Assembly: GCA_003213155.1 (NCBI GenBank)
Contig: QCNQ01000005.1
Coordinates: 1-64,000 of the forward strand
Direction: 5' to 3'
Origin: Pelagibacteraceae bacterium AG-426-G02
Lineage (GTDB): Bacteria; Pseudomonadota; Alphaproteobacteria; Pelagibacterales; Pelagibacteraceae
Length of the DNA: 64,000 nucleotides
In this document: piece after piece, positions 28,204 to 38,408 of the stretch
How positions within the stretch are numbered: the first letter of the stretch is position 1
Layout of the letters: the number at the start of each line of letters is the position of its first letter
Notes under the pieces: model-generated
The model's input: only the letters and a program-made list of their open reading frames with translations
Database searches by the model: none
Told to the model about the DNA's origin: nothing
Position numbers and translations under genes: made by a program

Positions 28204-28903
28204 ATGGAATTTACCAAGTCTTTGATAAAAGGCAAATTAATCAAACGATATAAACGTTTTTTTGTAGATGTAAAAATAAATAAAGAAGTTGTGACCGCCC
28301 ATTGTCCAAATACAGGCTCAATGAAAGGTCTGCTTGATGAGGGAAATGAAGTCTTCTTACTCAAAAATGATAATCCAAAAAGAAAACTTAAATATGGTTT
28401 AGAATTGATTAAAGCCAATAATAATTTAGTTGGAGTAAATACTCACATGGCAAACAAAATTGTTGAACATGGTCTTAATGCTAATTTAATAAATGAATTA
28501 AAAAACAATGATAGCATTAAGTCAGAAGTTTTTTACAACAAAGAAACTAGGTTTGATTTTTTAATCGAGAAAAAAAAAACAAAAAAGCTTTATCGAAGTT
28601 AAAAATGTAACTCTTTTTAGAGAGAAAAAAACTGCTGAATTTCCTGACGCAATTACTACAAGAGGTTCAAAACATCTTCTTACACTTATTGATGCCATAA
28701 AAAAAGGTTATAAATCATACCTGATCTTTTTAGTTCAGATACAAAATATGGAAAATTTTAAAATTGCGAAAGATATCGATGAAGAATATTATAAAAACTT
28801 TCTTATTGCGAAAAAAGCTGGTGTTAATTTTCTTGCTTATAGATGTAAATTGAATTCAAAAGAAATTAGAATAGAAAAAAAATTAAATATTATTAATGAA
28901 TAA
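28204..28903 (+). pseudogene. sfsA: Sugar fermentation stimulation protein homologue, frameshifted
   Basis: SfsA family, a nuclease-like DNA-binding protein of uncertain role. The first frame (28204-28602) has the family start KGKLIKRYKRFFVDV and HCPNTGSMKGLL. It is cut after DFLIEKKK; the next frame continues with FIEVKNVTLF, FPDAITTRGSKHL and FLAYRCKL to the stop at 28901-28903. The switch maps to the A10 run at 28570-28579 (or the A6 just after); removing one A restores a normal protein of about 232 residues. The ATG at 28204 matches the E. coli start; a TTG at 28198 is less likely. The 3' end overlaps map by 8 bases. Confidence 0.85.
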
Positions 28904-29669
28904 TTATTCAGAAAAATTTGAAAAAATGAGAATTGCAGGGAAACTTGCAGCTCAGACCTTAGATATGCTTACTGAAAATATAAAAGAAGGTATTTCAACT
29001 GCACAAATTGATAAACTTGGTTACGAATTTATTAGAGACAACGGAGGTTACTCTGCCCCACTTTATTATAGAGGCTTTACTAAATCACTATGTACATCAT
29101 TAAACCATGTCGTTTGTCATGGAATTCCCTCTGAAGAAAGAATTTTAGAAGAAGGGGATGCGGTCAATGTGGATGTCACAGCAATCATTGATAACCACTA
29201 CGGAGATACAAGTAGAATGTTTTGTATAGGTAAAACTTCGGTCAAATTAAATAATCTTATAGATGCGACTCACGAGTCGATGATGAGGGCAATAAAAATT
29301 TTAAAACCTGGAAAAAAACTTGGAGATATTGGTCACGAAATTCAAACATATATAGAAGAAAAAGGTTTTTCAGTTGTCAGAGATTTTTGCGGACATGGTA
29401 TAGGCACAACTTTTCATGAGTCACCAAATATTTTACATTATGGAACTAAAAATACAGGAATGGAACTAAAACCAGGGATGACATTTACAATTGAACCAAT
29501 GATTAATGCAGGTAAATTTGCTACAAAAATGCTTAATGATGGTTGGACAGCAGTTACAAAAGATAAATCTCTGTCTGCACAATTTGAACATACAGTTGGA
29601 ATAACAGAAAATGGTTATGAAATTTTTACAGAATCTGCTAAAGGTTATTCAAAGCCTCCATATTTATAA
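28896..29669 (+). CDS. map: Methionine aminopeptidase, type I
   Basis: Removes the initiator methionine from new proteins. The 257-residue enzyme has all five metal ligands of the family in order: the aspartates in VNVDVTAIIDNHYGDTSR, the histidine in CGHGIGTTFHESP, and glutamates in TIEPMIN and FEHTV. It overlaps the end of sfsA by 8 bases and precedes purB by 3 bases, so it is inside one long operon. Confidence 0.98.
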   Translation: MNNYSEKFEKMRIAGKLAAQTLDMLTENIKEGISTAQIDKLGYEFIRDNGGYSAPLYYRGFTKSLCTSLNHVVCHGIPSEERILEEGDAVNVDVTAIIDNHYGDTSRMFCIGKTSVKLNNLIDATHESMMRAIKILKPGKKLGDIGHEIQTYIEEKGFSVVRDFCGHGIGTTFHESPNILHYGTKNTGMELKPGMTFTIEPMINAGKFATKMLNDGWTAVTKDKSLSAQFEHTVGITENGYEIFTESAKGYSKPPYL

Positions 29670-29672
29670 TTA

Positions 29673-30965
29673 ATGATTAAAAGATATTCGAGAAAAGAAC
29701 TCACTGATATTTGGTCAGAAGAAAATAAATACAAAATTTGGTTAGATGTAGAGATAGCTGCAGCACAAGCTATGGAAAAATTAAATCAAATTCCCAAAGG
29801 TGTCTCCTCAATTGTAAGAAAAAAAGCAAAAATTAATGTTAAAAGAATTCACAAAATTGAGTCTCAAGTTAAACACGATGTTATAGCTTTTTTAACTTCT
29901 GTCACGGAAAAAGCTGGAATTAAAGCAAGGTACCTTCATCAAGGAATGACATCATCGGATGTTTTGGACACGAGTTTCAATATTCAATTAGTTCAATCAG
30001 GAAAAATAATTCTCAAAGACATTGACCAAATTTTAAAAGTATTAAAAAAACAAGCAAACAAATATAAATTTACACCATGCATGGGAAGAAGTCATGGCAT
30101 ACATGCTGAGCCCATTACCTTTGGTTTAAAACTTGCTTCTTTTTACGCAGAATTTAAAAGAAATAGAAAAAGATTAGTCGATGCAATAGATGAAGTTTCG
30201 ACATGTGCTATTTCAGGTGCAGTTGGAACATTTGCCAATATAAATCCAAATGTAGAAAAGCATGTTGCTAAAAAACTTGGTTTAAAAGTTGAACCCATTT
30301 CAACTCAAGTTATTCCAAGAGATAGACATGCTTTTTATTTCTCAGTTCTTGGAATTATTGCGGGTTCTGTTGAAAGAGTATCTACAGAAATCAGACATTT
30401 ACAAAGAACTGAAGTTTACGAACTACAAGAATTTTTTTCAAAAAAACAAAAAGGTTCATCTGCAATGCCACATAAGAAAAATCCTATCTTGAGTGAAAAT
30501 TTAACAGGTCTTTCAAGAATGGTTAGAAGTAATGTAATTCCTGCACTTGAAAATATTGCCTTATGGCACGAAAGAGATATTTCACATTCAAGTGTAGAGA
30601 GAAACATTGGCCCAGATGCTAATATAACTATTGATTTTGCTTTAGTAAGATTAACCAATATTTTAGATAATATGATTGTTAATCCAAAAAAAATGTTAGA
30701 AAACTTAAATATAACGAAAGGTTTAATTTTTTCACAAGAGTTAATGCTTGAACTTACAAAAACTGGGTTAACTAGAGAAAAATCTTATAGAATGGTTCAA
30801 AATTTTTCAAAAAAGTGTTTTGCTGAAAATTTGAATTTATTTGATGTAGCACAATCTGACAGATATATAATGAGTAAAATTTCAATAAAGAAATTAAAAT
30901 CAATATTTAGCTATTCAAAACATATGAAAAATGTCAATTTTATTTTTAAAAGAGTCATAAAATAA
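29673..30965 (+). CDS. purB: Adenylosuccinate lyase
   Basis: Cleaves SAICAR to AICAR and adenylosuccinate to AMP, two steps of purine synthesis. The 430-residue protein has the fumarase-superfamily signature SSAMPHKKNPI with the catalytic serine loop, and the histidine segments RSHGIHAEP and TSSDVLDT. It starts the purine block and its last base overlaps the purC start codon. Confidence 0.97.
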   Translation: MIKRYSRKELTDIWSEENKYKIWLDVEIAAAQAMEKLNQIPKGVSSIVRKKAKINVKRIHKIESQVKHDVIAFLTSVTEKAGIKARYLHQGMTSSDVLDTSFNIQLVQSGKIILKDIDQILKVLKKQANKYKFTPCMGRSHGIHAEPITFGLKLASFYAEFKRNRKRLVDAIDEVSTCAISGAVGTFANINPNVEKHVAKKLGLKVEPISTQVIPRDRHAFYFSVLGIIAGSVERVSTEIRHLQRTEVYELQEFFSKKQKGSSAMPHKKNPILSENLTGLSRMVRSNVIPALENIALWHERDISHSSVERNIGPDANITIDFALVRLTNILDNMIVNPKKMLENLNITKGLIFSQELMLELTKTGLTREKSYRMVQNFSKKCFAENLNLFDVAQSDRYIMSKISIKKLKSIFSYSKHMKNVNFIFKRVIK

Positions 30966-31750
30966 TGAAAAAAGGAAAAAAACTATACGAGGGAAAAGCT
31001 AAAATTATTTATGCAACTTCTGACAAAAATCTTGTTATTCAATATTTTAAAGATGATGCAACGGCATTTAATAATCAAAAAAAAAGTACTATTGAGGGCA
31101 AGGGTGTTCTTAATAATAGAATTTCAGAACATATACTCTCAAACCTAAATCAAATTGGAATTAAAAATCATTTAGTAAAAAGACTAAATATGAGAGAACA
31201 ACTTGTGAAACTTGTGGATATAATTCCTATTGAGTTCATTGTAAGAAATATTGCAACTGGATCTTTAACAAAACGATTGGGTATTGAAGATGGTACTGTA
31301 CTTGAATATCCATTAATAGAATATTGTCTCAAAGATGATAAATTAGGTGATCCAAATATAAGTAGAGAACACATTCTGGCATTCAATTGGCTTAATTCTA
31401 TTCAGCTTGATTTGATTGATGAAAATTTAAAACGTTTGAATGATTTTTTGTTAGGTTTATTTAGAGGAGTTGGAATCAAACTAGTTGATTTTAAAGTCGA
31501 GTTTGGCTTCACTCATGAAAGTGGAAAAAATAATATTATTTTAGCAGATGAAATCAGCCCTGATACTTGTAGATTGTGGGACTCAATTACGGATAAAAAA
31601 CTTGATAAGGACAGATTTAGAAAAGATTTAGGAGATTTGATACCAGCTTATACTGAGGTTGCAAAACGACTTGGTATTCTTCACGAACAATCAAATGTAT
31701 CCGCTGTTAACGTAACAAAACTTTCTTCAATAAAAAAAAAGAGTAAATGA
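30965..31750 (+). CDS. purC: SAICAR synthetase
   Basis: Joins CAIR with aspartate using ATP. The 261-residue protein begins with KKGKKLYEGKAKIIY, the ATP-binding strand-loop of the family, and includes EFIVRNIATGSLTKR and LADEISPDTCRLWD. It overlaps purB by one base and purS by four (ATGA-type junction), indicating coupled translation. Confidence 0.97.
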   Translation: MKKGKKLYEGKAKIIYATSDKNLVIQYFKDDATAFNNQKKSTIEGKGVLNNRISEHILSNLNQIGIKNHLVKRLNMREQLVKLVDIIPIEFIVRNIATGSLTKRLGIEDGTVLEYPLIEYCLKDDKLGDPNISREHILAFNWLNSIQLDLIDENLKRLNDFLLGLFRGVGIKLVDFKVEFGFTHESGKNNIILADEISPDTCRLWDSITDKKLDKDRFRKDLGDLIPAYTEVAKRLGILHEQSNVSAVNVTKLSSIKKKSK

Positions 31751-31989
31751 AGGTTTCTGCAATAATAACATTAAAAAAGGATGTTTTAGATCCACAGGGT
31801 AAAGTCATCCAACAAGCATTGGATGGAATGGGTTTTGAAAATATAAGTGAAGTAAGACAAGGTAAATATTTTGAAATAGATGTTAACGAAAATGATCCAA
31901 GCAAAGCAAAAGCTGTTGTAGAGGACATGTGTAAAAAACTTTTAGCTAATCTTGTAATCGAAAACTTTAAAATTATTGAAACACAATAA
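31747..31989 (+). CDS. purS: Phosphoribosylformylglycinamidine synthase subunit PurS
   Basis: Small subunit of the three-part FGAM synthase; it bridges PurQ and PurL. At 80 residues it is the normal size, with the ferredoxin-like pattern VSAIITLKKDVLDPQG and the conserved VRQGKYFEI. Its presence with separate purQ and short purL shows that this organism uses the PurSQL form, not the fused enzyme of gammaproteobacteria. Confidence 0.96.
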   Translation: MKVSAIITLKKDVLDPQGKVIQQALDGMGFENISEVRQGKYFEIDVNENDPSKAKAVVEDMCKKLLANLVIENFKIIETQ

Positions 31990-31992
31990 TTA

Positions 31993-32676
31993 ATGAAGTC
32001 ATCTGTAATAACTTTTCCTGGCTCAAATTGTGATAGAGACATGGATGTTGCGCTTAAGAAATTTGGTTTTAACAACAAGATGGTTTGGCATGATGATAAT
32101 GAGCTCCCTAAAAGTGATTTAGTTGTGCTTCCAGGTGGTTTTTCCTATGGAGATTACTTACGATGTGGAAGTATGGCTTCAAAGTCTAGGATAATGCAAT
32201 CAGTTATAAATTTTGCGAAATCTGGGGGATTGGTAATGGGAATTTGTAATGGATTTCAAATACTGGTTGAAACAGGTTTAGTGCCAGGAGTTTTGTTAAG
32301 AAATAAATATTTGGAGTTTATATGTAAAAATGTCTTCGTGAAATTGGACAACAAAGAAAATGTATATTTTAAAAATCTTAATAAAGATATTTTAGAATTT
32401 CATATTGCTCATAATGAAGGAAATTATTTTTGTACCAAAGATCAATTGAAAGAAATTAAGGATAATAATCAAATAGCAATTTATTATTGTGATAAGGAAG
32501 GCAAGATAGAAGACCAATATAATCCAAATGGTTCAATTAAAAATATTGCAGGAATTTTTAATAAAGAAAAAAATGTGTTAGGAATGATGCCCCATCCTGA
32601 GAGAATGATAGATCAAAGTTTATCCGGGGAAGATGGCTCAATTTTTTTCAAAAACCTTATTAATAATATTAAATAA
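31993..32676 (+). CDS. purQ: Phosphoribosylformylglycinamidine synthase subunit PurQ (glutaminase)
   Basis: Glutaminase subunit that supplies ammonia to PurL. The 227-residue class I amidotransferase has the nucleophile elbow [10 protein letters not shown] (catalytic cysteine) and the partner histidine/glutamate in MMPHPERM. The N-terminus [12 protein letters not shown] is typical. It lies 3 bases after purS and its last base overlaps the purL start. Confidence 0.97.
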   Translation: MKSSVITFPGSNCDRDMDVALKKFGFNNKMVWHDDNELPKSDLVVLPGGFSYGDYLRCGSMASKSRIMQSVINFAKSGGLVMGICNGFQILVETGLVPGVLLRNKYLEFICKNVFVKLDNKENVYFKNLNKDILEFHIAHNEGNYFCTKDQLKEIKDNNQIAIYYCDKEGKIEDQYNPNGSIKNIAGIFNKEKNVLGMMPHPERMIDQSLSGEDGSIFFKNLINNIK

Positions 32677-34865
32677 TGGAAGTTAATGAACAAATTGCTA
32701 TAGAACATGGTCTAAAGTCTGATGAGTATAAAAAAATTTGTCAATTACTCAAAAGAACTCCAAATATTACTGAACTAGGAATTTTCTCTGCCATGTGGAA
32801 TGAACATTGTTCATATAAGTCATCACGGCTTCACTTAAAAAAACTTCCAACTAAAGGAAAAAAAGTAATTCAAGGTCCAGGAGAAAATGCAGGTGTTATT
32901 GATATTGAGGATGGTGATGCAATTGTTTTTAAAATTGAAAGTCATAATCATCCCTCATTTATAGAACCTTATCAAGGAGCTGCAACTGGTGTTGGGGGAA
33001 TCATGAGAGATGTATTTACAATGGGAGCAAGACCGATAGCAAATTTAAATTCAATACATTTTGGATCACCACAACATAAAAAAACAAAAAATCTTTTACG
33101 AGGCGTTGTGCATGGCATTGGTGGTTATGGAAATTGTATGGGTGTACCAACAATAGCTGGACAAACTTCTTTTGATAGTTCTTACAATGGAAATATTTTG
33201 GTCAACGCAATGACACTTGGTTTAGTTAAAAAAAACAAAATTTTTTATTCAAAAGCCGCTGGATTAAACAAACCTGTGATTTATGTGGGTTCTAAGACTG
33301 GTAGGGATGGAATTCACGGTGCAAGTATGGCTTCAGCTAGTTTTGATGAAAAGATTGAAGAAAAGAAACCAACTGTACAAGTTGGCGATCCTTTTACAGA
33401 AAAACTTTTATTAGAGGCATGTTTAGAATTGATGGCTGGTGATTCAATTATTGCCATTCAAGATATGGGAGCCGCTGGTCTTACTTCTTCGAGTATTGAA
33501 ATGGCATCAAAAGGAAATTTGGGCATTGAAATTGATTTAAACAAAGTTCCTTGCAGAGAAACTAAAATGACTCCCTATGAAATCATGTTGTCTGAAAGCC
33601 AAGAGCGTATGTTGATAGTATTAGAAAATGGTAAAGAAGAAACTGCTAAAAAAATATTTGATAAATGGAATTTAGACTTTGCAGTTATTGGAAAAACAAC
33701 TAACTCAAAAAATATCGAATTATTTTTTAATAAAGAACAAGTTGCAAAAATACCAATTAACATACTCGTTGAAAATTCTCCAATGTATGATCGTAAATGG
33801 AAAAAGTCAAAGTTACCTAAAAAGAATAAAATTAAAAATGAAGTTCTGAATAAGTTGAAAATAAGAGATGTACTTAAAAAAGTTTTATCTAATCAGAATA
33901 TATGTAGTAAAGAATGGATCTGGCAACAATATGATCACACAGTTATGGGTGACACCATTCAAAAACCAGGTGGAGACTCGGGTGTTGTGAGAGTTCATGG
34001 AACTAATAAAGCTGTGGCAGCATCAGTTGACTCCTCTGCAGTATATTGTTGGGCTCACCCATTAACAGGAGGTAAACAAATCGTTGCAGAAAGTTGGAGA
34101 AATTTAATTTCAGTTGGAGCAATTCCAATAGCTATTACAAATTGTTTAAATTTTGGAAGCCCTGAAAAAGAGGAGAACATGGGTGAGTTTGTTGAATGTG
34201 TTCAGGGGATTGGAGAAGCAAGTAAATATTTAAATTTTCCAGTGGTATCTGGTAATGTATCTTTTTACAACCAAACCAAAGAAGTTGGAATCAAACCAAC
34301 ACCATCAATTGGTGGTGTTGGTCTCATCAAAGATTATACAAAAATGATTTCGATGGATTTGAAAGAGGTTGATAATTTAGTTTTGATTATTGGTAAAACT
34401 GAAGGGCACATTGACCAAAGTTTATTTGCCAGAATAATTTTAGATGAAAAAAATGGACCTCCACCAGAGGTAAATCTTTTTAATGAAAAAAATAATGGAG
34501 AATCAATATTAAATTTAGTTGATAAAGGATACGTGAAAAGTGCTCATGATATATCTTTAGGAGGTCTATTGGTTGCGATAAGTAAAATGTGCATTAAAGG
34601 TAATAAGGGAATTAAATTTCATAAGTCAAAGAATTTAATTAATGAAATTGAGTATTTTTTTGCAGAAGATCAAGGTAGATATTTAATAGAGGTAAATAAA
34701 GAAGATTTGAAAGAAGTTACAAAAATTTTAAACAAAAACTCAATACATCATGAGGAATTAGGTATTATCACACAAAACGATATGATTATTAATGAAAAGA
34801 CAAAAGTTACAATTGACGAATTAAAGTCTTATTATACAAATTGGTTACCTACGTATATGAGTTAA
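32676..34865 (+). CDS. purL: Phosphoribosylformylglycinamidine synthase subunit PurL
   Basis: ATP-dependent synthase subunit making FGAM. The 729-residue protein is the small PurL form. Recognisable parts are [14 protein letters not shown] near the N-terminus, [20 protein letters not shown], the repeat half starting [17 protein letters not shown], and the late [14 protein letters not shown]. It closes the purine block and is followed after 3 bases by the BolA-type gene. Confidence 0.98.
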   Translation: MEVNEQIAIEHGLKSDEYKKICQLLKRTPNITELGIFSAMWNEHCSYKSSRLHLKKLPTKGKKVIQGPGENAGVIDIEDGDAIVFKIESHNHPSFIEPYQGAATGVGGIMRDVFTMGARPIANLNSIHFGSPQHKKTKNLLRGVVHGIGGYGNCMGVPTIAGQTSFDSSYNGNILVNAMTLGLVKKNKIFYSKAAGLNKPVIYVGSKTGRDGIHGASMASASFDEKIEEKKPTVQVGDPFTEKLLLEACLELMAGDSIIAIQDMGAAGLTSSSIEMASKGNLGIEIDLNKVPCRETKMTPYEIMLSESQERMLIVLENGKEETAKKIFDKWNLDFAVIGKTTNSKNIELFFNKEQVAKIPINILVENSPMYDRKWKKSKLPKKNKIKNEVLNKLKIRDVLKKVLSNQNICSKEWIWQQYDHTVMGDTIQKPGGDSGVVRVHGTNKAVAASVDSSAVYCWAHPLTGGKQIVAESWRNLISVGAIPIAITNCLNFGSPEKEENMGEFVECVQGIGEASKYLNFPVVSGNVSFYNQTKEVGIKPTPSIGGVGLIKDYTKMISMDLKEVDNLVLIIGKTEGHIDQSLFARIILDEKNGPPPEVNLFNEKNNGESILNLVDKGYVKSAHDISLGGLLVAISKMCIKGNKGIKFHKSKNLINEIEYFFAEDQGRYLIEVNKEDLKEVTKILNKNSIHHEELGIITQNDMIINEKTKVTIDELKSYYTNWLPTYMS

Positions 34866-34868
34866 AAT

Positions 34869-35099
34869 ATGGCAATGGATTTAAAAGAAATCGAAAAATA
34901 TATCAAAGAAGCAATGCCAGATGCTGTAATAGATATTCAAGATCTAGCTGGAGATGGTAATCATTATTCAGCGACTATAACCTCTTCTCAATTTGCAGGT
35001 AAAAGTAAAATTGAACAACATAAAATGGTTTATAATTCATTAAAAGGTAAGATGGGAAATGAACTACACGCTTTAGCAATTAAAACAAAGGAACAATAA
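34869..35099 (+). CDS. BolA-family protein (IbaG-like)
   Basis: A 76-residue BolA-fold protein, partner of monothiol glutaredoxins in iron-sulfur cluster handling. Features seen are the DGNHYSATITS strand with a conserved histidine and the C-terminal HKMVYNSLKGKMGNELHAL helix with the cluster-ligand histidine. Its last base overlaps the start codon of the glutaredoxin gene, the expected functional partner. The short form resembles IbaG more than BolA itself. Confidence 0.92.
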   Translation: MAMDLKEIEKYIKEAMPDAVIDIQDLAGDGNHYSATITSSQFAGKSKIEQHKMVYNSLKGKMGNELHALAIKTKEQ

Positions 35100-35431
35100 T
35101 GGATGATCAAACAAAAAGTTTAATTCAAAATCACATTGATACTAACGATGTGTGCCTTTTTATGAAAGGTACACCAGATCAGCCACAATGTGGTTTTTCG
35201 ATGACTGTTTCAAATATACTTAAAATGTTAGAAATAAATTTTAAGGGTGTGAACGTATTAGAAGATCAATCTTTAAGAGATGGAATTAAGGTATTCAGCG
35301 ATTGGCCAACTATCCCACAACTTTATATTAAGAAAGAGTTTATAGGCGGATGTGATATCATTAAAGAAATGTATGAAAGTGGAGAATTGAAAAAAGTATT
35401 TGATGATAAAGGTATTAATTATAAAAAGTAA
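35099..35431 (+). CDS. grxD: Monothiol glutaredoxin (Grx4 type)
   Basis: Iron-sulfur cluster carrier of 110 residues with the monothiol active site CGFS (QPQCGFSM) and the glutathione-binding segments FMKGTPDQP, WPTIPQLYI and GGCDIIKEM. It is coupled to the BolA-type gene. Its stop codon is 3 bases from the convergent rpsD stop (TAA TTA TTA), so no terminator fits between them. Confidence 0.96.
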   Translation: MDDQTKSLIQNHIDTNDVCLFMKGTPDQPQCGFSMTVSNILKMLEINFKGVNVLEDQSLRDGIKVFSDWPTIPQLYIKKEFIGGCDIIKEMYESGELKKVFDDKGINYKK

Positions 35432-35434
35432 TTA

Positions 35435-36052
35435 TTATCTAGAGTAATATTCAATTACTAAATTTGGCTCCATAACAACTGGGTATGGTACTTCCTCAAA
35501 TTTTGGAATTCTAACAAACTTAAATCTTTTATTTTTTTCATCCATTTGAATATACTCTGGAGCCTCTCTTTCTTTACTAGCTAAAGCAATGTCGATTATT
35601 GCAAGTTGTTTAGACTTATCTCTAATTTCTATAGTGTCTTCTTCCCTAACAGAATAACTAGAAATATTTACTTTTTTTCCATTAACTTTTACATGTCCAT
35701 GGTTGATTAATTGTCTTGCAGAAAAAATTGTAGTTGCAAACTTTGCTCTATATATCACTGCATCTAATCTTCTTTCCAATAATCCAATTAAGTTCTCACT
35801 TGTATCACCTTTAAGCATGCTAGCTTTTTTATAAATATTTCTAAATTGTCTTTCGTTAATGTTACCATAATAAGCTTTTAATTTCTGTTTAGCTTGTAAC
35901 TGAATTCCATAATCTGAAGGCTTCGAGGTTTTTGTCTGACCATGTTGGCCTGGTCCATATGCTCTTGTATTAAATGGGCTTTTAGGTCTTCCCCAAAGAT
36001 TTACTTTTAATCTTCTGTCAACTTTATGTTTAGAGTTTAATCTTTTTGTCAT
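35435..36052 (-). CDS. rpsD: 30S ribosomal protein S4
   Basis: Primary 16S-rRNA-binding protein that starts assembly of the 30S body. The 205-residue protein has the N-terminal [17 protein letters not shown] region and the S4 RNA-binding domain [19 protein letters not shown] with [14 protein letters not shown]. Like other alphaproteobacteria, rpsD lies apart from the alpha operon; here it has its own strong promoter in the short gap before trmJ. Confidence 0.98.
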   Translation of the reverse strand: MTKRLNSKHKVDRRLKVNLWGRPKSPFNTRAYGPGQHGQTKTSKPSDYGIQLQAKQKLKAYYGNINERQFRNIYKKASMLKGDTSENLIGLLERRLDAVIYRAKFATTIFSARQLINHGHVKVNGKKVNISSYSVREEDTIEIRDKSKQLAIIDIALASKEREAPEYIQMDEKNKRFKFVRIPKFEEVPYPVVMEPNLVIEYYSR

Positions 36053-36064
36053 TTAATAGAGGGG

Positions 36065-36092
36065 TTTATAAACTTACTCATTATTTTGTCAA
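36065..36092 (-). promoter_or_regulatory. Strong sigma70-like promoter of rpsD
   Basis: On the minus strand a perfect TTGACA (36092-36087) is followed after 16 bases by TATAAA (36070-36065), exactly filling the 40-base gap between trmJ and rpsD. The predicted start is near 36058, leaving a leader of only about 6 bases before the rpsD ATG at 36052. This is the clearest promoter in the window. Confidence 0.65.
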
Positions 36093-36806
36093 TCAACGTT
36101 TTTTACCCAAACTTGCAAATACACCAGATAATATACGTGTTTCTTTATCGGATAAATCCATTTTGTAAAAAATATTTCTTAGGTTTTCTAACATTTTTGG
36201 TTTCTTTTCTTTGGGTCTAAAAAAATTTACTTCATCTAAATTTTTAATACAAAGACCTAACATTGATTGAATTTCTTTTTTACTTGCTGATTTAACTTTT
36301 TTTGATTTTTTAAATGGAATAGTTTTTGATTTAAGAAGGCTAGCTACATATTGTGCAATTATAATTAAACTATGAGATAAATTTAAAGACTTGAAATCAG
36401 GATTCGTTGGTATTTGTAAAGTATAATTTGCATAACTCACCTCATCATTTGATAAACCTGATGCTTCTGACCCAAATAAAAATCCAACTTTTTTCTTAAA
36501 GTCAATTTTTTTTAAATCTTCCAAATTAATATGTTTTATATTCTTATTTCTAAATCTTGCTGAAGTAGCAATTAAAATGTCAATCTTTCTTAAAGCTTTT
36601 TCTAAATTATCGTAATTTTTACTTTGATTTATAATGTTTTTTGCTCCCACAGATGTGGCTAAAATTTTATCATTTGGAAAAATAGGTTTTGGATTAATCA
36701 AAACTAATTTTTTAAAATTAAAGTTTTTTATTGCTCTAGCGCATGCACCAATATTTTCTGACAATTGAGGTTTATGTAAAATAAATGAGATATTATTTTT
36801 GCTCAT
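36093..36806 (-). CDS. trmJ: tRNA 2'-O-methyltransferase, TrmJ type (SPOUT family)
   Basis: Predicted to methylate the ribose at position 32 of tRNA anticodon loops. The 237-residue protein has the SPOUT N-terminus FILHKPQLSENIGACARA, motif 2 GFLFGSEASGLSNDEV and motif 3 IPTNPDFKSLNLSHSL, the arrangement of TrmJ rather than RlmB/TrmH. A C-terminal extension of about 80 residues fits the TrmJ dimer tail. It begins immediately after the cimA stop codon. Confidence 0.85.
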   Translation of the reverse strand: MSKNNISFILHKPQLSENIGACARAIKNFNFKKLVLINPKPIFPNDKILATSVGAKNIINQSKNYDNLEKALRKIDILIATSARFRNKNIKHINLEDLKKIDFKKKVGFLFGSEASGLSNDEVSYANYTLQIPTNPDFKSLNLSHSLIIIAQYVASLLKSKTIPFKKSKKVKSASKKEIQSMLGLCIKNLDEVNFFRPKEKKPKMLENLRNIFYKMDLSDKETRILSGVFASLGKKR

Positions 36807-38408
36807 TTACTTACTAGCAGGGGCATTATCCTTAAACAGTTTATAATCTAAGCTATCAATCAATGCTTTAAACGAAGCATCAATAATGTTTGTTGATACA
36901 CCAATAGTAAACCAATTCTTGCCCTTTGAGTCTGTACTTTCAATAGACACTCTAGTAACAGCCTCTGTTCCTGTATTTAAAATTCTTACTTTATAATCAA
37001 CAAGTTTTAAATCTTTTAGATATTTTGAATATTTTGCAAGTCTATCAACGTTTTGTCTGATAGCATTATCTAATGCATTTACTGGTCCATTCCCCTCACC
37101 TTCACAAATAATTTTTTCACCGTCAACTTCTAATTTAGCTTTTGCAGAAGAAATTATTTCACCAGAATTATTTTTTTTAACAGAAACGTCATATTCATTA
37201 ATTGAAATATATCTTGGTATTTCTCCAATAATTCTTCTAGCCAATAATTCAAACGAAGCATCAGCTCCATCATAACTATAACCAATAAATTCTCGATCCT
37301 TTACTTCATCTAGAAGCTTTTTGATTTTTGGATCATTTTCTTCAATATGAATCTTAATACTCTTTAATCTAGATATGATATTTGATTTTCCAGATTGATC
37401 TGAAACCACAATATTTCTTGTATTACCAACTTCCTCTGGATTAATATGTTCATAAGTTTTTGGATCTTTTTGCACAGCAGATACATGTAGTCCTCCTTTA
37501 TGTGAAAATGCCGCTGCACCAACATAAGGTAAATGCTGATTGGGTTTTCTGTTCAAAATTTCATCTAATAATCTTGAACATTCAGTTAAATTTTTAATAT
37601 TTTCTGATTTGATACTGATTTCAAATTGAGATGAAAAATCTTTTTTCAAAAAAAATGTCGGAATTAATGACATTAAATTTGCATTACCACATCTTTCACC
37701 TAAACCATTAATTGTTCCTTGAATTTGTCTAACACCAGATAATACTGCCGCTAAAGAATTTGCAACTGCATTGCCAGTATCATTATGCGCATGTATCCCT
37801 AGGTTTTTACCTGGAACAACTTTCGAAACTTCGGAAACTATCTGTGTGACTTCATGAGGCAGTGTTCCTCCATTTGTGTCACATAAAACAATCCACCTTG
37901 CACCTTGATCATATGCAGCTTTGATACAAGACAATGCATATTTTGGATTTGCTTTATAACCATCAAAAAAATGCTCTGCATCAAACATGAATTCTTTTTT
38001 TGCTTTTACAAAATGTTTAGCACTTTCAGAAATATTATCTAAATTTTCATTATTTGTTATTCCTAAAGCTACATCAACATGAAAATCCCAAGACTTTCCT
38101 ACTAAACAAACAGCAGATGTGTTTGAGTTCATGAGTGCTGATAAACCAGTATCGTTTTCTGCACTTCTTCCTGATCTTTTGGTCATACCAAATGATGTTA
38201 ACTTTGAATTTTTTAAATTATGTTTTTTTTGAAAAAACTCTGTATCTGTTGGATTAGCACCAGGCCATCCTGCTTCGATATAATCAACACCTAAATTATC
38301 TAAAGCTGAGGCAATTTTTTCTTTATCTTCTAAAGAAAAATCAACACCCTGAGTTTGAGCTCCATCTCTTAGAGTTGTATCAAATATGTATAATCTTTCT
38401 TTGCTCAT
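36807..38408 (-). CDS. cimA: (R)-citramalate synthase
   Basis: Condenses acetyl-CoA with pyruvate to citramalate, the first step of the threonine-independent route to isoleucine. The 533-residue protein has the HMGL-like barrel start FDTTLRDGAQTQGV, the metal histidines in GIHAHNDTGNAV, and the C-terminal LeuA regulatory dimer domain (about 400-533) that allows isoleucine feedback. The length and AQTQG motif separate it from isopropylmalate synthase. Its ATG overlaps the cysS stop codon by 4 bases. Confidence 0.92.
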   Translation of the reverse strand: MSKERLYIFDTTLRDGAQTQGVDFSLEDKEKIASALDNLGVDYIEAGWPGANPTDTEFFQKKHNLKNSKLTSFGMTKRSGRSAENDTGLSALMNSNTSAVCLVGKSWDFHVDVALGITNNENLDNISESAKHFVKAKKEFMFDAEHFFDGYKANPKYALSCIKAAYDQGARWIVLCDTNGGTLPHEVTQIVSEVSKVVPGKNLGIHAHNDTGNAVANSLAAVLSGVRQIQGTINGLGERCGNANLMSLIPTFFLKKDFSSQFEISIKSENIKNLTECSRLLDEILNRKPNQHLPYVGAAAFSHKGGLHVSAVQKDPKTYEHINPEEVGNTRNIVVSDQSGKSNIISRLKSIKIHIEENDPKIKKLLDEVKDREFIGYSYDGADASFELLARRIIGEIPRYISINEYDVSVKKNNSGEIISSAKAKLEVDGEKIICEGEGNGPVNALDNAIRQNVDRLAKYSKYLKDLKLVDYKVRILNTGTEAVTRVSIESTDSKGKNWFTIGVSTNIIDASFKALIDSLDYKLFKDNAPASK

